A DNA stretch of 64,000 bases from Crossiella sp. CA-258035 (GCF_030064675.1 NZ_CP116413.1:26001-90000), one strand, 5' to 3'; shown: positions 1 through 8,692, numbered from the stretch's first letter. Numbers and translations are program-made. The notes: generated by a model from the letters alone, not told the origin.

Positions 1-822
1 GAGCATAACCAGCACGATGCCGAAGAACAGCAGCGAGGTGCCGAGGTCCTTCTCCAGCACCAGCACGCCGAGCGAGGCGAACCAGGCGAACAGCATCGGC
101 ATCAGGTCGCGGGCGCGGGGCAGCTCCATGCCGAGCACCTTGCGACCGGCCGCCATGAACAGGTCCCGCTTGGAGACCAGGAACGCGGCGAAGAACACCA
201 TCAGCAGGATCTTGGCGAACTCGCCGGGCTGGATGGAGAACACCCCGGGTATGCGCAGCCAGATCTTCGCGCCGTTGATCTCCGGCGCGATGATGTTCGG
301 CAGGATGCCCGGCAGCGCCAGCGCGACCAGGCCGACCAGGCCCGCGGTGTAGCCGTACTTGGACAGCGTGCGGTGGTCCTTGATCAGCACCAGCACCGCG
401 ACGAAGAGCGCCAGCGCGATCGTGGTCCACATGATCTGCTTGGGCACGTCCGCGGTGAACACCTTGCCGGCCAGTTCGGCCCGCTCGGCCTCGGCCAGGT
501 CGATCCGGTGGATCATGACGAGGCCGAGCCCGTTGAGCAGCGCCACGCACGGCAGGATCAGCGGATCGGCATAGGGCGCCCAGATCCGCACCGCCACGTG
601 CGCCACCCCGAACAGGCCGAGGTAGGCCGCGCCGTAGTAGAACAGGGCATTGGTCAGCTCCTGCTCCTGGTTGATCTCCACCAGCACCAGCGCGCCGGTG
701 ACCAGCAGCGCGGCGAAGGCGAGCAGCATCAACTCGGTGCCGCGCCTGGTCGGTGTCGGTGGCGGCTGAGCTGGCGGCCCCCCGGGCAGCGGTCCGGTGG
801 TCGTCGCGGCCGACTCAGCCAT
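1..822 (-). CDS. rodA: RodA/FtsW-family peptidoglycan polymerase (partial, 3' end outside window)
   Basis: SEDS-family lipid II glycosyltransferase of the cytoplasmic membrane, which polymerises glycan strands during cell elongation. The first 274 codons are present and the C-terminal part lies beyond position 1. The ATG overlaps the pstP stop codon (ATGA), so translation is probably coupled. After a Pro/Thr-rich cytoplasmic N-terminus of about 28 residues there are several hydrophobic segments. The SEDS hallmarks NGAKIWLRI and QPGEFAKI are visible near residues 185-205. Gene order fhaA-fhaB-pstP-rodA matches the mycobacterial growth-control cluster, which favours RodA over the division paralogue FtsW. 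That choice rests on context. Confidence 0.93.
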   Translation of the reverse strand, partial: MAESAATTTGPLPGGPPAQPPPTPTRRGTELMLLAFAALLVTGALVLVEINQEQELTNALFYYGAAYLGLFGVAHVAVRIWAPYADPLILPCVALLNGLGLVMIHRIDLAEAERAELAGKVFTADVPKQIMWTTIALALFVAVLVLIKDHRTLSKYGYTAGLVGLVALALPGILPNIIAPEINGAKIWLRIPGVFSIQPGEFAKILLMVFFAAFLVSKRDLFMAAGRKVLGMELPRARDLMPMLFAWFASLGVLVLEKDLGTSLLFFGIVLVML

Positions 823-2219
823 CAACGCACCGTCCGGCAGTCCACCCCGGGCTTGGGCGTCGGCGAGTTCAGCGACGTCGCATCCGTGGTCGGGGGCACG
901 TTCGGGTCGGTGGTCGGCGGCGCGCTGCTGGTGGTGGTCGGCTGACCGCCCGCGCCGGGCGTGCCCGGTGGCGCCGACGGGCAGGGCGGCAGCACCTGGG
1001 CGGTGCGCAGCCTGCGGATCGCGTTGCGCGCGCCCTCAAGCCCGTCCAGTCCGGTGATCCCGTTGGTGACAAGGTCCTTGCCCGACTGGCTCAGGTCCGA
1101 GACCAGGATCGGGTCCAGGTCGCAGCTGACGTCCGGGGGACAGGAGCCCTCGACCTTCCGCTGGAGCTTGATGCCGAGCACGCTGCCCTGCACCCCTTGG
1201 AAGATCACCACCTGGCGGTCGTCGTCCAGGCCGACGTAGTACTGCTGGAGCACCCAGTACCTGGTGAAGAACCCGGCCGCGCCGAGCACCACCAGCACCA
1301 GCAGCACCAGCAACATGCTGCGCAGCCAGCGCCTGCCCCGTGGCGGGTCCGGCGGTGGCGTGGTCGGGTCCGGTCGCTGCGGCTGCTGTTGCTGCCAGCC
1401 GGGGTTCAGCGCGCCGGCGCGGGAGGCAGGGGAGTCCGGCGGTGGCGGATCGGCGCTGCCATCGCCGGCGGCGCCGCCCACGATCGGGGCGTTCTCCCCG
1501 AAGTCGACGTCCACCACATCGGCGACGATCACCGTCACGTTGTCCGGGCCGCCGCCCTTGAGCGCCAGCTCGATCAGCCGGTCGGCACAGGTGCGCGGAT
1601 CGGGGATGGCCAGGGCCTCGGCCAGCGTCTCCGCCGACACCACCCCGGAGAGCCCGTCCGAGCACAGCATGTACCGGTCGCCGTTGCGGGCTTCCCTGAT
1701 CGCCAGGCTCGGCTCCACCTCGTGCCCGGTCAGCGCCTTGAGCAGCAGCGACCGTTGCGGGTGGGTGAGCGCCTCGTCCGGAGTGATCCGGCCCTCGTCG
1801 ATCAGGGACTGCACGAACGTGTCGTCGTGGGTGATCTGGGACAGGTTGCCGTCCCGCACCAGGTAGGCGCGCGAGTCGCCGATGTGCACCAGGCCCAGCC
1901 GGTGGCCGGCGAAGAGCACCGCGGTCAGCGTGGTGCCCATGCCTTCCAGGTCGGGGTCGCTGGCGACCAGTTCGGCGATCGCCGAGTTGCCCGAGAGCAT
2001 GGACTCGCGCAGGTCGCTGAGCAGGTCCTCCCCGGGTTCGTCGTCGTCGAGGGGGGCTAGTGCGGCGATGACGACCTTGCTGGCGACCTCACCGGCGGCA
2101 TGGCCGCCCATGCCGTCGGCGAGTGCGAGCAGTCGTGGGCCGGCGTACACGGAGTCCTGGTTGTTGGAACGCACCAGGCCCCGGTCGCTGCGGGCCGCAT
2201 AACGAAGGACGAGGGTCAT
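822..2219 (-). CDS. pstP: PP2C-type Ser/Thr protein phosphatase PstP
   Basis: Metal-dependent phosphatase that reverses phosphorylation by the PknA/PknB kinases controlling cell growth. 465 residues. The N-terminal 240 form the PP2C catalytic domain with metal-binding motifs SNNQD, ADGMGGHAAGE, GDSRAYL, SDGLSG and PDNVTVIVADV. A Pro-rich juxtamembrane linker follows, then one membrane segment around residues 300-322 and an extracellular domain ending in a Pro/Thr-rich tail. This topology matches mycobacterial PstP. The ATG overlaps the fhaB stop and its own stop overlaps the rodA start, so the three genes are translationally linked. Confidence 0.95.
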   Translation of the reverse strand: MTLVLRYAARSDRGLVRSNNQDSVYAGPRLLALADGMGGHAAGEVASKVVIAALAPLDDDEPGEDLLSDLRESMLSGNSAIAELVASDPDLEGMGTTLTAVLFAGHRLGLVHIGDSRAYLVRDGNLSQITHDDTFVQSLIDEGRITPDEALTHPQRSLLLKALTGHEVEPSLAIREARNGDRYMLCSDGLSGVVSAETLAEALAIPDPRTCADRLIELALKGGGPDNVTVIVADVVDVDFGENAPIVGGAAGDGSADPPPPDSPASRAGALNPGWQQQQPQRPDPTTPPPDPPRGRRWLRSMLLVLLVLVVLGAAGFFTRYWVLQQYYVGLDDDRQVVIFQGVQGSVLGIKLQRKVEGSCPPDVSCDLDPILVSDLSQSGKDLVTNGITGLDGLEGARNAIRRLRTAQVLPPCPSAPPGTPGAGGQPTTTSSAPPTTDPNVPPTTDATSLNSPTPKPGVDCRTVR

Positions 2220-2677
2220 GAGCGCAGCTCGATCACCGTCTTACCGATACGGATCGGAACGCCGAGCGGGACCCGGGTGGGTGCCGTGACCTTCGCCCGG
2301 TCTAGATAACTGCCGTTGGTGGAGCCTAGGTCCTCCACGTACCAGTCCGTTCCTCGAAGCGAGAGTCTGGCGTGCCTCGTCGACGCGTAGTCGTCGTCGA
2401 GCACGAGGGTGGAGTCGTCGGCACGGCCGATGAGAATAGGGCGGCCGTCCAGCGCGATGCGGGTACCCGCCAGCGCGCCGTGGGTCACCACGAGTTGCCG
2501 GGCGGCCTTGTTGCCCCGCAACTGCCGCCCGCTGGTCCGTCGGGAACCTGGTAGGGCGACCCGCAGCCCGGAGGCCGCGTAGAGATCAGAGCGAACGACA
2601 CGGAGCGCAGCCAGCACGAACAACCAGAGCAGGGCGAGAAACCCTGCTCTGGTCAGCTGCATCACAAGTTCTGGCAC
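2216..2677 (-). CDS. fhaB: FHA-domain protein FhaB (FipA-like)
   Basis: Small membrane-anchored phosphothreonine-binding adaptor of the Ser/Thr kinase pathway that links PknA/PknB signalling to septal and elongation machinery. The chosen GTG start gives 153 residues, close to the mycobacterial homologue. It begins VPELVMQLTRAGF followed by one hydrophobic helix (residues about 10-30). A longer reading frame exists upstream but would run into fhaA. An alternative ATG lies five codons downstream at 2662. The C-terminal FHA domain shows the canonical pattern LIGRADD, STRHARLS and DLGSTNGSYLD. It sits between fhaA and pstP. Confidence 0.92.
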   Translation of the reverse strand: MPELVMQLTRAGFLALLWLFVLAALRVVRSDLYAASGLRVALPGSRRTSGRQLRGNKAARQLVVTHGALAGTRIALDGRPILIGRADDSTLVLDDDYASTRHARLSLRGTDWYVEDLGSTNGSYLDRAKVTAPTRVPLGVPIRIGKTVIELRS

Positions 2678-2714
2678 CTGCTGTGATCGCTCCCGCCTTG
2701 CGATGTCGTCCTGG

Positions 2715-3932
2715 TCAGCCCTGGGACCGGAACACCAACGTCGAGTGCCCGATCCTGATCGCGTCGCCGTCGGCGAGCTGCCAGGCCTGGGCCGGGTTGG
2801 AGTTGACCGTAGTGCCGTTGGTCGAGCCCAGGTCGGCCAGCATCGCGTTCTGGCCGTCCCAGGTGATCTCCAGGTGCCGGCGGGAAACCCCGGTGTCCGG
2901 CAGACGGAAATCGGCGTCCTGGCCACGTCCTATGACGTTGCTGCCCTGCTTGAGGCTATAGGTCCGGTTGGAGCCGTCGTCCAGCTGTAGCGTCGCGGTC
3001 AGCGTGCGCGGGCCGGTCTGCACAGCGGGCGGAGCGTATCCCTGCTGATTGGGGTCGGCGTAGCCGCCCTGCTGCGGGTAGCCCTGCTGGCCGTAACCCT
3101 GGTCGTAGCCCTGCTGGCCATAACCCGGCTGCTGCTGGGCGTAACCCTGGTCGTAACCGGGCTGCTGGGCATAGCCCTGGTCGTAACCCGGCTGCTGGCC
3201 GTAGCCCGGTTGCTGCTGCTGGCCGTAGCCCTGCTCGTAACCGGGCTGCTGGGCGTAACCCTGGTCATAGCCCTGCTGACCGTAACCCGGCTGCTGGCCG
3301 TAACCCTGCTGCTCGTAACCGGGCTGCTGCTGGGCATAGCCCTGGTCGTAGCCCTGCTGCTGCCCGTACCCGCCCTGCTGCTGACCGTAGTTCGGGTCGT
3401 AGCCCTGCTGGCCGTAGCCGCCTTGCTGCTGCTGGTCGTAGCCGTACTGCCCCTGCTGCTGCTGGGCGTAGCGGTCTCCCTCGGGGTACTGGCCGGGTGG
3501 CTGGCTCATGGGTCGGTCTCCTGCGGTGCGAGGTGGTGCCGGCCGTCGGCGCGGCGATGCGTCTGGGTCGACTGACGAGCTCGTGTGGAACTGTCCGGTG
3601 TGCAGCGTCTCAGAGCGCTCCAAGGAGACTACGACGTCACCGTATGTGTCCCACCCGTGCTCGGTCAGATGCTCTCCGACACAGTCGGCGAGCAGATCGG
3701 TGATCCGCTGCTCGTCGCCGGCTAGCCGGTCGTGGTCGGCTGGGCCGAGTGTCACGGTGTAGTGGTTGGGTGCCAGAAGGCGGCCGCCGGCAAGCTCCTT
3801 GACCTTGCGTTCGGCCTCCCTTTGCAGGGCCTGAGCCACCTCCTGGGGTACTACGTTGCCACCGAAAACACGCGCGAAAGTGTTGCCGACAAGGCCTTCG
3901 AGCTTGCGCTCGAAGCGCTGCACGAGGCTCAT
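2715..3932 (-). CDS. fhaA: FhaA: DUF3662 plus FHA domain with long Gln/Gly/Tyr repeat linker
   Basis: Cytoplasmic FHA scaffold of the PknB pathway; in mycobacteria FhaA binds the phosphorylated pseudokinase domain of MviN to control peptidoglycan synthesis. 405 residues: N-terminal DUF3662 domain (1 to about 115), then about 170 residues of low-complexity [17 protein letters not shown] tandem repeats, then a C-terminal FHA domain (about 310-405) with [15 protein letters not shown] and [10 protein letters not shown]. The ATG is preceded by a GGGAAGG ribosome site. It is the first gene of the minus-strand growth-control operon. The linker is more strongly repetitive than I would expect, but the two end domains are typical. 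Confidence 0.94.
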   Translation of the reverse strand: MSLVQRFERKLEGLVGNTFARVFGGNVVPQEVAQALQREAERKVKELAGGRLLAPNHYTVTLGPADHDRLAGDEQRITDLLADCVGEHLTEHGWDTYGDVVVSLERSETLHTGQFHTSSSVDPDASPRRRPAPPRTAGDRPMSQPPGQYPEGDRYAQQQQGQYGYDQQQQGGYGQQGYDPNYGQQQGGYGQQQGYDQGYAQQQPGYEQQGYGQQPGYGQQGYDQGYAQQPGYEQGYGQQQQPGYGQQPGYDQGYAQQPGYDQGYAQQQPGYGQQGYDQGYGQQGYPQQGGYADPNQQGYAPPAVQTGPRTLTATLQLDDGSNRTYSLKQGSNVIGRGQDADFRLPDTGVSRRHLEITWDGQNAMLADLGSTNGTTVNSNPAQAWQLADGDAIRIGHSTLVFRSQG

Positions 3933-4069
3933 GTCCCACCTTCCCGCATCCGGTTCCAGTCCAGCGAGCGCCGGGCACCGAACGTGGTCGTGCGGTGCTG
4001 CAGTGTCGGCTCCGTGTCCGGTCGCTCACCCCGATCGTATCCGGGTCTGGGGGTGAGGGAGGGGCCGAG

Positions 4070-4100
4070 TTGTAATGCGGTCCCCTGACCGTGCTAGGCT
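4070..4100 (+). promoter_or_regulatory. Putative promoter of tRNA-Leu
   Basis: TTGTAA at 4070-4075 and TAGGCT at 4095-4100 resemble a sigma-70 -35/-10 pair. The 19-bp spacer is long. The -10 fits the actinobacterial TANNNT pattern and lies 32 bp before the mature tRNA 5' end. Confidence 0.4.
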
Positions 4101-4132
4101 CTCGCCGCACCCCAAAAGGGAGCCCCCGAAAG

Positions 4133-4215
4133 GGGCGAGTGGCGGAATGGCAGACGCGCACGGTTCAGGTCCGTGTGTCCGAAAGGACGTGAGGGTTCAA
4201 CTCCCTCCTCGCCCA
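4133..4215 (+). tRNA. tRNA-Leu (anticodon CAG)
   Basis: 83-nt cloverleaf with a class II (long variable arm) layout typical of leucine. The acceptor stem GGGCGAG pairs with CTCGCCC at the 3' end, with discriminator A at 4215. The D-arm begins TGGCGGAATGGCAGACGCG. The anticodon stem CACGG/CCGTG encloses loop TTCAGGT, which reads CAG. The T-arm contains GAGGGTTCAACTCCCTC. The 3' CCA is not encoded. Confidence 0.96.
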
Positions 4216-4219
4216 CTTC

Positions 4220-4256
4220 CGAAGAGGCCCAGGCATGCTACGCCTGGGCCTCTTCG
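4220..4256 (+). terminator. Rho-independent terminator after tRNA-Leu
   Basis: A 15-bp perfect stem (CGAAGAGGCCCAGGC with its complement GCCTGGGCCTCTTCG) and a 7-nt loop begin four bases after the tRNA. It is followed by TTCGTAATT, only a weak T-tract, as is usual in GC-rich actinomycetes. Confidence 0.8.
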
Positions 4257-4738
4257 TTCGTAATTACACCGGGGGATCGAATCCCCCGGACCCCCTACGG
4301 TGCGGGCGGTTCTGAACCAGCGGGGTTGGGAAGGCTTTTTCGTGCCTCTTCCCCTCCGCCCCCGCAGATCCCTCTCGGCCTGCGCCTCTCCCCTCCCTCG
4401 TTGCTTCCCCTGCCTTCCGCCTGCCTTCCTTGTCCTTCCTTCTTGCTTCTCTTGTGCTCGTCCCTCTTTGGGGGCGGTTGGCGGGGTTTGGGGTGCGGTG
4501 AGCGGTGAGCGTGCGGGTCTCACACGAACGGCCGCACTGCCGGGGTGAAGTGCTTGACGGTGCATCGACCGGTTACCGACTGAGTTCGGCCGCCGGTCGC
4601 AATCGGTGGTTTGCCTTCCCTGCGGTAGGGCGCTGACCTGGTAAATCAGTTAAGGCGTCAGCGAACGAACCAGCTTCGGAACGCCTAGAACGCCGGTGTG
4701 GGTGACCGCACTGGTGAAGCCGCAGGGAGGCGAAGATC
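4257..4738. other. Intergenic region, no gene seen
   Basis: 482 bp without a credible coding frame. It contains a tRNA T-arm-like hairpin near 4268-4290 and a pyrimidine-rich stretch at about 4340-4470 on the + strand. A clear GGGAGG ribosome site at 4724-4730 belongs to the gene starting at 4739. Reading frames crossing the region overlap the tRNA or lack ribosome sites. Confidence 0.6.
4268..4290 (+). repeat. tRNA T-arm-like hairpin (possible tRNA remnant)
   Basis: Stem CCGGGGG / CCCCCGG encloses the 7-nt loop ATCGAAT, differing by one base from the consensus tRNA T-loop TTCGAAT. It is followed by GACCCCCTA, which could be an acceptor 3' strand. No matching 5' half, D-arm or anticodon arm is visible nearby, so this may be a fragment or an ordinary hairpin. 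Confidence 0.3.
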
Positions 4739-5362
4739 GTGAGCCGCACCACGGGCCAGCCGACAGTTCAGGGTGGACTGCCTGTCATTCCGGCCCGATC
4801 AGTCGCCCCGGTTGAGTTACCAGCGCCGCCGGAGCACCTGGCCGCCAAGGCGGCCGAGCTGCTGGGCTGGAGTGGCGTGATGTTGCCGCCGATGACGTTG
4901 CTCGGGCGGCGGGTGGTGATGGTCGCCGAGCTGATCACCGACGCGCACGCCGAGCGGTTGGCGCTGGGGTGTCCGCCGGTCACCGACCGGACCACGGTGT
5001 CCACCTGGGTGTGGCCTGAGCTGGCCGGCATGGTGCCCGCTCCCGCGGTGCGGCTGGTCGGCGCGATCGCGCTGTCCCGGCACTGGCGGACCGCGCTGAC
5101 CTCGGTGGTCCCGTTCTCCCGGTTCACCAACACGGCCGTTGTGGTGCCGTCGGCGGTGGCCGAGGGCGATGACTTCCTGGCCAACTGCCTGATGCGGGCC
5201 GGGCACTACGGTGTGTCGGTCGCCACAGCGCAGGACGCCGGTCCGGTGGAGCTGACCCTGCGCGGGCGGCCGCCGCAGGACTTCCCGGTTGAGCAGGAAG
5301 TCACCGTGCGGTGGCTGCGTGAGGTGGTTTACGACCGGATTCTGGCCACCACGGTCAGCTAG
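4739..5362 (+). CDS. Hypothetical protein
   Basis: 207 residues, not recognised. The GTG start has a strong GGGAGG site about 8 bp upstream. The sequence is soluble-looking and rich in Ala/Val/Pro, with no signal peptide, membrane helix or catalytic motif I can name. Trp/His/Arg clusters occur at WVWPELAG and SRHWRTAL. The stop codon shares CTAG with the stop of the convergent flavoprotein gene. No operon partner. Confidence 0.8.
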   Translation: MSRTTGQPTVQGGLPVIPARSVAPVELPAPPEHLAAKAAELLGWSGVMLPPMTLLGRRVVMVAELITDAHAERLALGCPPVTDRTTVSTWVWPELAGMVPAPAVRLVGAIALSRHWRTALTSVVPFSRFTNTAVVVPSAVAEGDDFLANCLMRAGHYGVSVATAQDAGPVELTLRGRPPQDFPVEQEVTVRWLREVVYDRILATTVS

Positions 5363-6681
5363 TTCCCCAGTACCCGGTCCAGATAGCTGTTGCGGAAGCG
5401 GCCGTGCGGGTCAAGGGCAGCGCGCACGGCCTTGAAGTCGGCGAAATGCGGATAGCGGTCGCGGAGGGTCTCCGCTGACTGGTTGTGCATCTTTCCCCAG
5501 TGCGGGCGGCCACCCGCCGCACAGGCGATTTGCTCGAAAGTGGCGAACCAGTGCCGGTAGGGCATGCCGATGAACTGGTGGATGGCTAGGTAAGCGGTCG
5601 GCCGGCCGGTCGCGGTGGACAGCCAGATGTCGTCAGGGGCGGCCACCCGCACCTCGACCGGGATGTTCACCGGGTGCTCGAGCCGCTCGGAGGCGGCTCG
5701 CAGTTCGGCCAGCACCTCGCGCAGGTGCTCGCGCGGGATGGCGTACTCGGTCTCGGTGAAGCGGACCCGGCGCGGGGTGGTGAACACCCGGTGCGAGGCG
5801 TCGCTGTAGGAGCGCTCGCCGAGGACCTTCGCGCACAGCCGGTTCAGCGGGCGGACCAGGCCCGGGATGGCGCGGCCGGTGTGGCAGACCGCGGCCAGTG
5901 CGGCGTTCTCCAGCACCTCGTACTCGAAGAAGCGGCGCAGCGGGTGCTGCGGCTGCCGGGGCGCGTCCTGGGGCAGGCGGTTGTTCCGCTTCACCATGAC
6001 CCGGTCGGTGTGCACGAACCAGTGGAACTCGGCGTGGTCGTTGGTCTCGGTGAGCTCGTCGAAGCACTCCATGGTCTCGTCCAGACCCGCTGGGTACTCG
6101 GCGGCCTGGAGGGCGTAGGCGGGCTCGCACTGGAGGGTGATGGTGCTGAGCACGCCCAGTGCGCCGAGGCCGACCCGCGCGGCGTTGAACTCGGCCGGGT
6201 TCTCGGTCGCGGAGCAGCGCAGGAGGGATCCGTCGGCGAGCACCAGCTCCAGTGCCTTGACCTGGGTGGCCAGGCCGCCGTAGGTGGCGCCGGTGCCGTG
6301 GGTGCCGGTGGAGATGGCGCCGGCCAGGGTCTGGCGGTCGATGTCGCCGAGGTTGGTCATGGCTAGGCCGAGCTGGTCCAGCTCGTGGTTGAGCTGGTGC
6401 AGCGGGGTGCCGGAGCGGACCGTGACCAGGCCGGTCTGGTGGTCGGCGGCGATGACGCCGCGCCAGTCGGACAGGTCGAGGGCCAGGCCACCTTCAGGTG
6501 AACCGACCGCGCTGAACGAGTGGCCGCTGCCCAGGGCACGCACCGTGAGCTCGTCCCTGGCCGCGGCCTTCACCGCGGTGGCGATCTCCTCGACGTCCCG
6601 GGGGCGGGCGGTGCGGGCCGGCCGCGCGGTGGCGGTGCGGGCCCAGTTGGTCCAGGCGCCGGTGGCACTCTGTCGCGGCAA
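5359..6681 (-). CDS. FAD-linked oxidase, D-arabinono-1,4-lactone oxidase / gulonolactone oxidase family
   Basis: VAO-fold flavoprotein predicted to oxidise an aldono-1,4-lactone or sugar alcohol at C2 or C1, passing electrons to oxygen or another acceptor. 440 residues from the chosen TTG at 6681. The N-terminal FAD-binding half has VRALGSGHSF, where the His is the usual covalent flavin site, and GAISTGTHGTG. The C-terminal half ends with the family signature HWGK and PHGRFRNSYL. A TTG at 6696 would add five residues, but GGAGGG sits five bases before the 6681 TTG and within the longer version. The substrate is not predictable. Its start region faces the PLP enzyme gene. Confidence 0.88.
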   Translation of the reverse strand: MPRQSATGAWTNWARTATARPARTARPRDVEEIATAVKAAARDELTVRALGSGHSFSAVGSPEGGLALDLSDWRGVIAADHQTGLVTVRSGTPLHQLNHELDQLGLAMTNLGDIDRQTLAGAISTGTHGTGATYGGLATQVKALELVLADGSLLRCSATENPAEFNAARVGLGALGVLSTITLQCEPAYALQAAEYPAGLDETMECFDELTETNDHAEFHWFVHTDRVMVKRNNRLPQDAPRQPQHPLRRFFEYEVLENAALAAVCHTGRAIPGLVRPLNRLCAKVLGERSYSDASHRVFTTPRRVRFTETEYAIPREHLREVLAELRAASERLEHPVNIPVEVRVAAPDDIWLSTATGRPTAYLAIHQFIGMPYRHWFATFEQIACAAGGRPHWGKMHNQSAETLRDRYPHFADFKAVRAALDPHGRFRNSYLDRVLGN

Positions 6682-6713
6682 GGCAACCCTCCGCAATCCT
6701 CGGGGCGGATGTT

Positions 6714-6740
6714 GGTGAACGTACGTGAAGAGGTTTCACC
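6714..6740. promoter_or_regulatory. Inverted GGTGAA/TTCACC elements in a divergent promoter region
   Basis: Between the divergent starts at 6681 and 6770 lies GGTGAAC, then 12 bp, then GTTTCACC; an inner GTGAA-N5-TTCAC pair overlaps it. The octamer GGTTTCAC (6732-6739) recurs in the promoter of the nearby TetR and beta-glucosidase genes. Operator role is inferred. Confidence 0.3.
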
Positions 6741-6769
6741 TTTCAAGGTTTTCGGCTTACCGTTGCAGT

Positions 6770-7969
6770 GTGCTAGCCACGCAGACCAGGTCCCGCTTCG
6801 ACGCCGCGACCGCGCACCTCGACCCGCCACTGGCCGCGGTCGACCTCGCGGCGTTCCACAGCAACGCCCTTGAGCTGGTCCGCCGAGCGCACGGCAGGCC
6901 GATCCGGCTGGCCAGCAAGTCGGTCCGGGTACGTGAGCTGCTCAAGCTCGCGCTGGACCATCCGGGTTTCGCCGGTCTCATGTGCTACTCCCTCAACGAG
7001 GCGCTGTGGCTGCACGGTGCGGGCGTCAGCGACGACCTGCTGATCGGCTACCCGACCGTGGACCGGGCCGCGCTGCAGAAGCTGGCCGCCGACGACGGCG
7101 CGCGGGCCGCGATCACGCTGATGATCGACGATGCCGCGCACCTGGACCTGATCACCGAGGTGCTCGGGCCGGGCCACCCGGAGATCCGGATCTGCCTTGA
7201 GCTGGACGCCTCCTGGCGGCCGCTGTCCGGGCTGGTGCACGTCGGGGTCCGGCGCTCGCCGGTGCACACCCCGGCGCAGGCCCGCTCGCTGGCCGTGGAG
7301 GTGGTCCGCCGGCCGGGTTTCGCGCTGGTCGGGGTGATGTCCTACGAGGCGCAGGTGGCCGGGCTCGGCGACAAGCCGGCCGGCAAGCCGGTGCGCGGGG
7401 CCGCGGTGCGCTGGATGCAGAAGCGTTCGCTGGTGGAGCTGGCCGAGCGGCGGGCGGTCGCGGTGGCCGCGGTGCGCTCGGTGGCCGAGCTGGAGTTCGT
7501 CAACGGCGGCGGCACCGGCAGCCTGGAGCGGACCGCGGCCGAGGACGCGGTCACCGAGCTGACCGCGGGTTCCGGCCTGCTCGCGCCGACCCTGTTCGAC
7601 AACTACCAGCACCTGCACCTGCGGCCGGCCGCGCTGTTCGCGCTGCCCGTGGTGCGCAGGCCGGCCAGGGGCACCGCCACCGTCTTCGCCGGGGGCTACC
7701 TCGCCTCCGGACCGGTCGGACCGGACCGGGTGCCGGCGCCGTATCTGCCGAGGGGGCTCAAGCTGGTGCCGACCGAGGGCGCGGGCGAGGTGCAGACGCC
7801 GCTGACCGGCAAGGCCGCGGACGGTCTGGCCATCGGCGACCGGGTCTGGTTCCGGCACGCCAAGGCCGGTGAGCTGGCCGAGCGCTTCACCGAGTTCCAC
7901 TTCATCGACGGCGACCAGGTCGGCCTGAGCGCGCCGACCTACCGCGGCGAGGGCCGGGTCTTCGGCTAG
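6770..7969 (+). CDS. PLP-dependent amino acid deaminase/aldolase-like enzyme (fold type III)
   Basis: Member of the alanine-racemase-N-terminal / D-threonine-aldolase-like superfamily, often labelled amino acid deaminase/aldolase. It would use PLP to cleave or deaminate a D-hydroxy amino acid. About 399 residues. The PLP lysine is probably in RLASKSVRV; FVNGGGTGS resembles the phosphate-binding turn. The C-terminus has the metal/PLP-site type sequence WFRHAKAGELAERF. The GTG at 6770 is preferred over the ATG at 6725, whose extra residues look non-coding. It is convergent with the TetR gene and shares CTAG with it. Substrate unknown. Confidence 0.85.
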   Translation: MLATQTRSRFDAATAHLDPPLAAVDLAAFHSNALELVRRAHGRPIRLASKSVRVRELLKLALDHPGFAGLMCYSLNEALWLHGAGVSDDLLIGYPTVDRAALQKLAADDGARAAITLMIDDAAHLDLITEVLGPGHPEIRICLELDASWRPLSGLVHVGVRRSPVHTPAQARSLAVEVVRRPGFALVGVMSYEAQVAGLGDKPAGKPVRGAAVRWMQKRSLVELAERRAVAVAAVRSVAELEFVNGGGTGSLERTAAEDAVTELTAGSGLLAPTLFDNYQHLHLRPAALFALPVVRRPARGTATVFAGGYLASGPVGPDRVPAPYLPRGLKLVPTEGAGEVQTPLTGKAADGLAIGDRVWFRHAKAGELAERFTEFHFIDGDQVGLSAPTYRGEGRVFG

Positions 7970-8580
7970 CGGATCCGGCTGCCCAGGTAGTCCCTGACCA
8001 TGGCCTTGGCCTCGGCGACCACCTTCGGGTCGCCCTCGGGGTCGTGCCGGAAGGCCAGGTGCAGCACGGCGTCGGCGGCCTCGATGGCCACCGCCATGGG
8101 CAGCTGGACCTCGATCAGCGGCAGGCCGAACCGCTCGGCGATCAGCTGCGCCAGGCGGTCGGCGATCACCGTGTTGTTGTCCTTGCCGTCGTCGAGCAGC
8201 CGCACGTCCACCGCGTCGCCGAAGTGCACCTTGCGGAAGCCGGGCACCTCGCGGTGCATGGCGATGTAGACGTCGAAGGCCCGGTCCACCACGTCCCACC
8301 AGTGCGCCAGCTCCACCTCGGCCAGCCGCTCCAGCACCTGGCTGAGGAAGCGGTCCAGGTTGCGCATGGTCAGCGCCTGCACCACGGCCCGCTTGTCCGG
8401 GAAGAACTGGTAGAGCGAGCCGACCGCGACACCGGCCCGTTCCGCGATGAGCGTGGTGGTGACGCCGTCGTAGCCCAGCTCGGCGACCAGTTCGGCACAC
8501 GCGTCCAGCATCCGTTCGACCCGCTGCGCGCTGCGCTGCTGGACCGGTCGGCGCCGGAGGGGGGTGAGATCAGCTGACAC
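7966..8580 (-). CDS. TetR-family transcriptional regulator
   Basis: 204-residue ligand-responsive repressor. The N-terminal helix-turn-helix shows RVERMLDACAELV, TTLIAERAGVAVGSLYQFF and PDKRAVV; the C-terminal ligand domain has no identifiable ligand. The GTG at 8580 has AGGGAG at a good distance. A longer frame starting at 8661 would run through the intergenic inverted repeat and is less likely. Divergent from the beta-glucosidase/MFS genes, so it is a natural candidate for controlling them and itself. Confidence 0.88.
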   Translation of the reverse strand: MSADLTPLRRRPVQQRSAQRVERMLDACAELVAELGYDGVTTTLIAERAGVAVGSLYQFFPDKRAVVQALTMRNLDRFLSQVLERLAEVELAHWWDVVDRAFDVYIAMHREVPGFRKVHFGDAVDVRLLDDGKDNNTVIADRLAQLIAERFGLPLIEVQLPMAVAIEAADAVLHLAFRHDPEGDPKVVAEAKAMVRDYLGSRIR

Positions 8581-8650
8581 GGGCGGCTCCCTGGAGCTAA
8601 CGGCGGCGGACAGGCGTTCATTCTGGCGTGATCGACTAAGAAGCTCTTTC

Positions 8651-8692
8651 GTGTGAACCACGACACGCCTAAGATGCGAATCGGTTTCACAT
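8651..8692. promoter_or_regulatory. Putative TetR operator between regulator and beta-glucosidase genes
   Basis: GTGTGAACC (8651-8659) and GGTTTCACAT (8683-8692) form a spaced imperfect inverted repeat in the 130-bp divergent intergenic region. The right half abuts the beta-glucosidase ribosome site GGAGG at 8701. Confidence 0.4.

Noticed and set aside
3050..3480. CRISPR-like array of short repeats
   Set aside because: The repeats are the in-frame Gly/Tyr/Gln codons of fhaA, of uneven length and without unique spacers.
4173..4565. Coding frames across the tRNA-Leu terminator region
   Set aside because: They overlap the tRNA or are pyrimidine-rich translations without ribosome sites.
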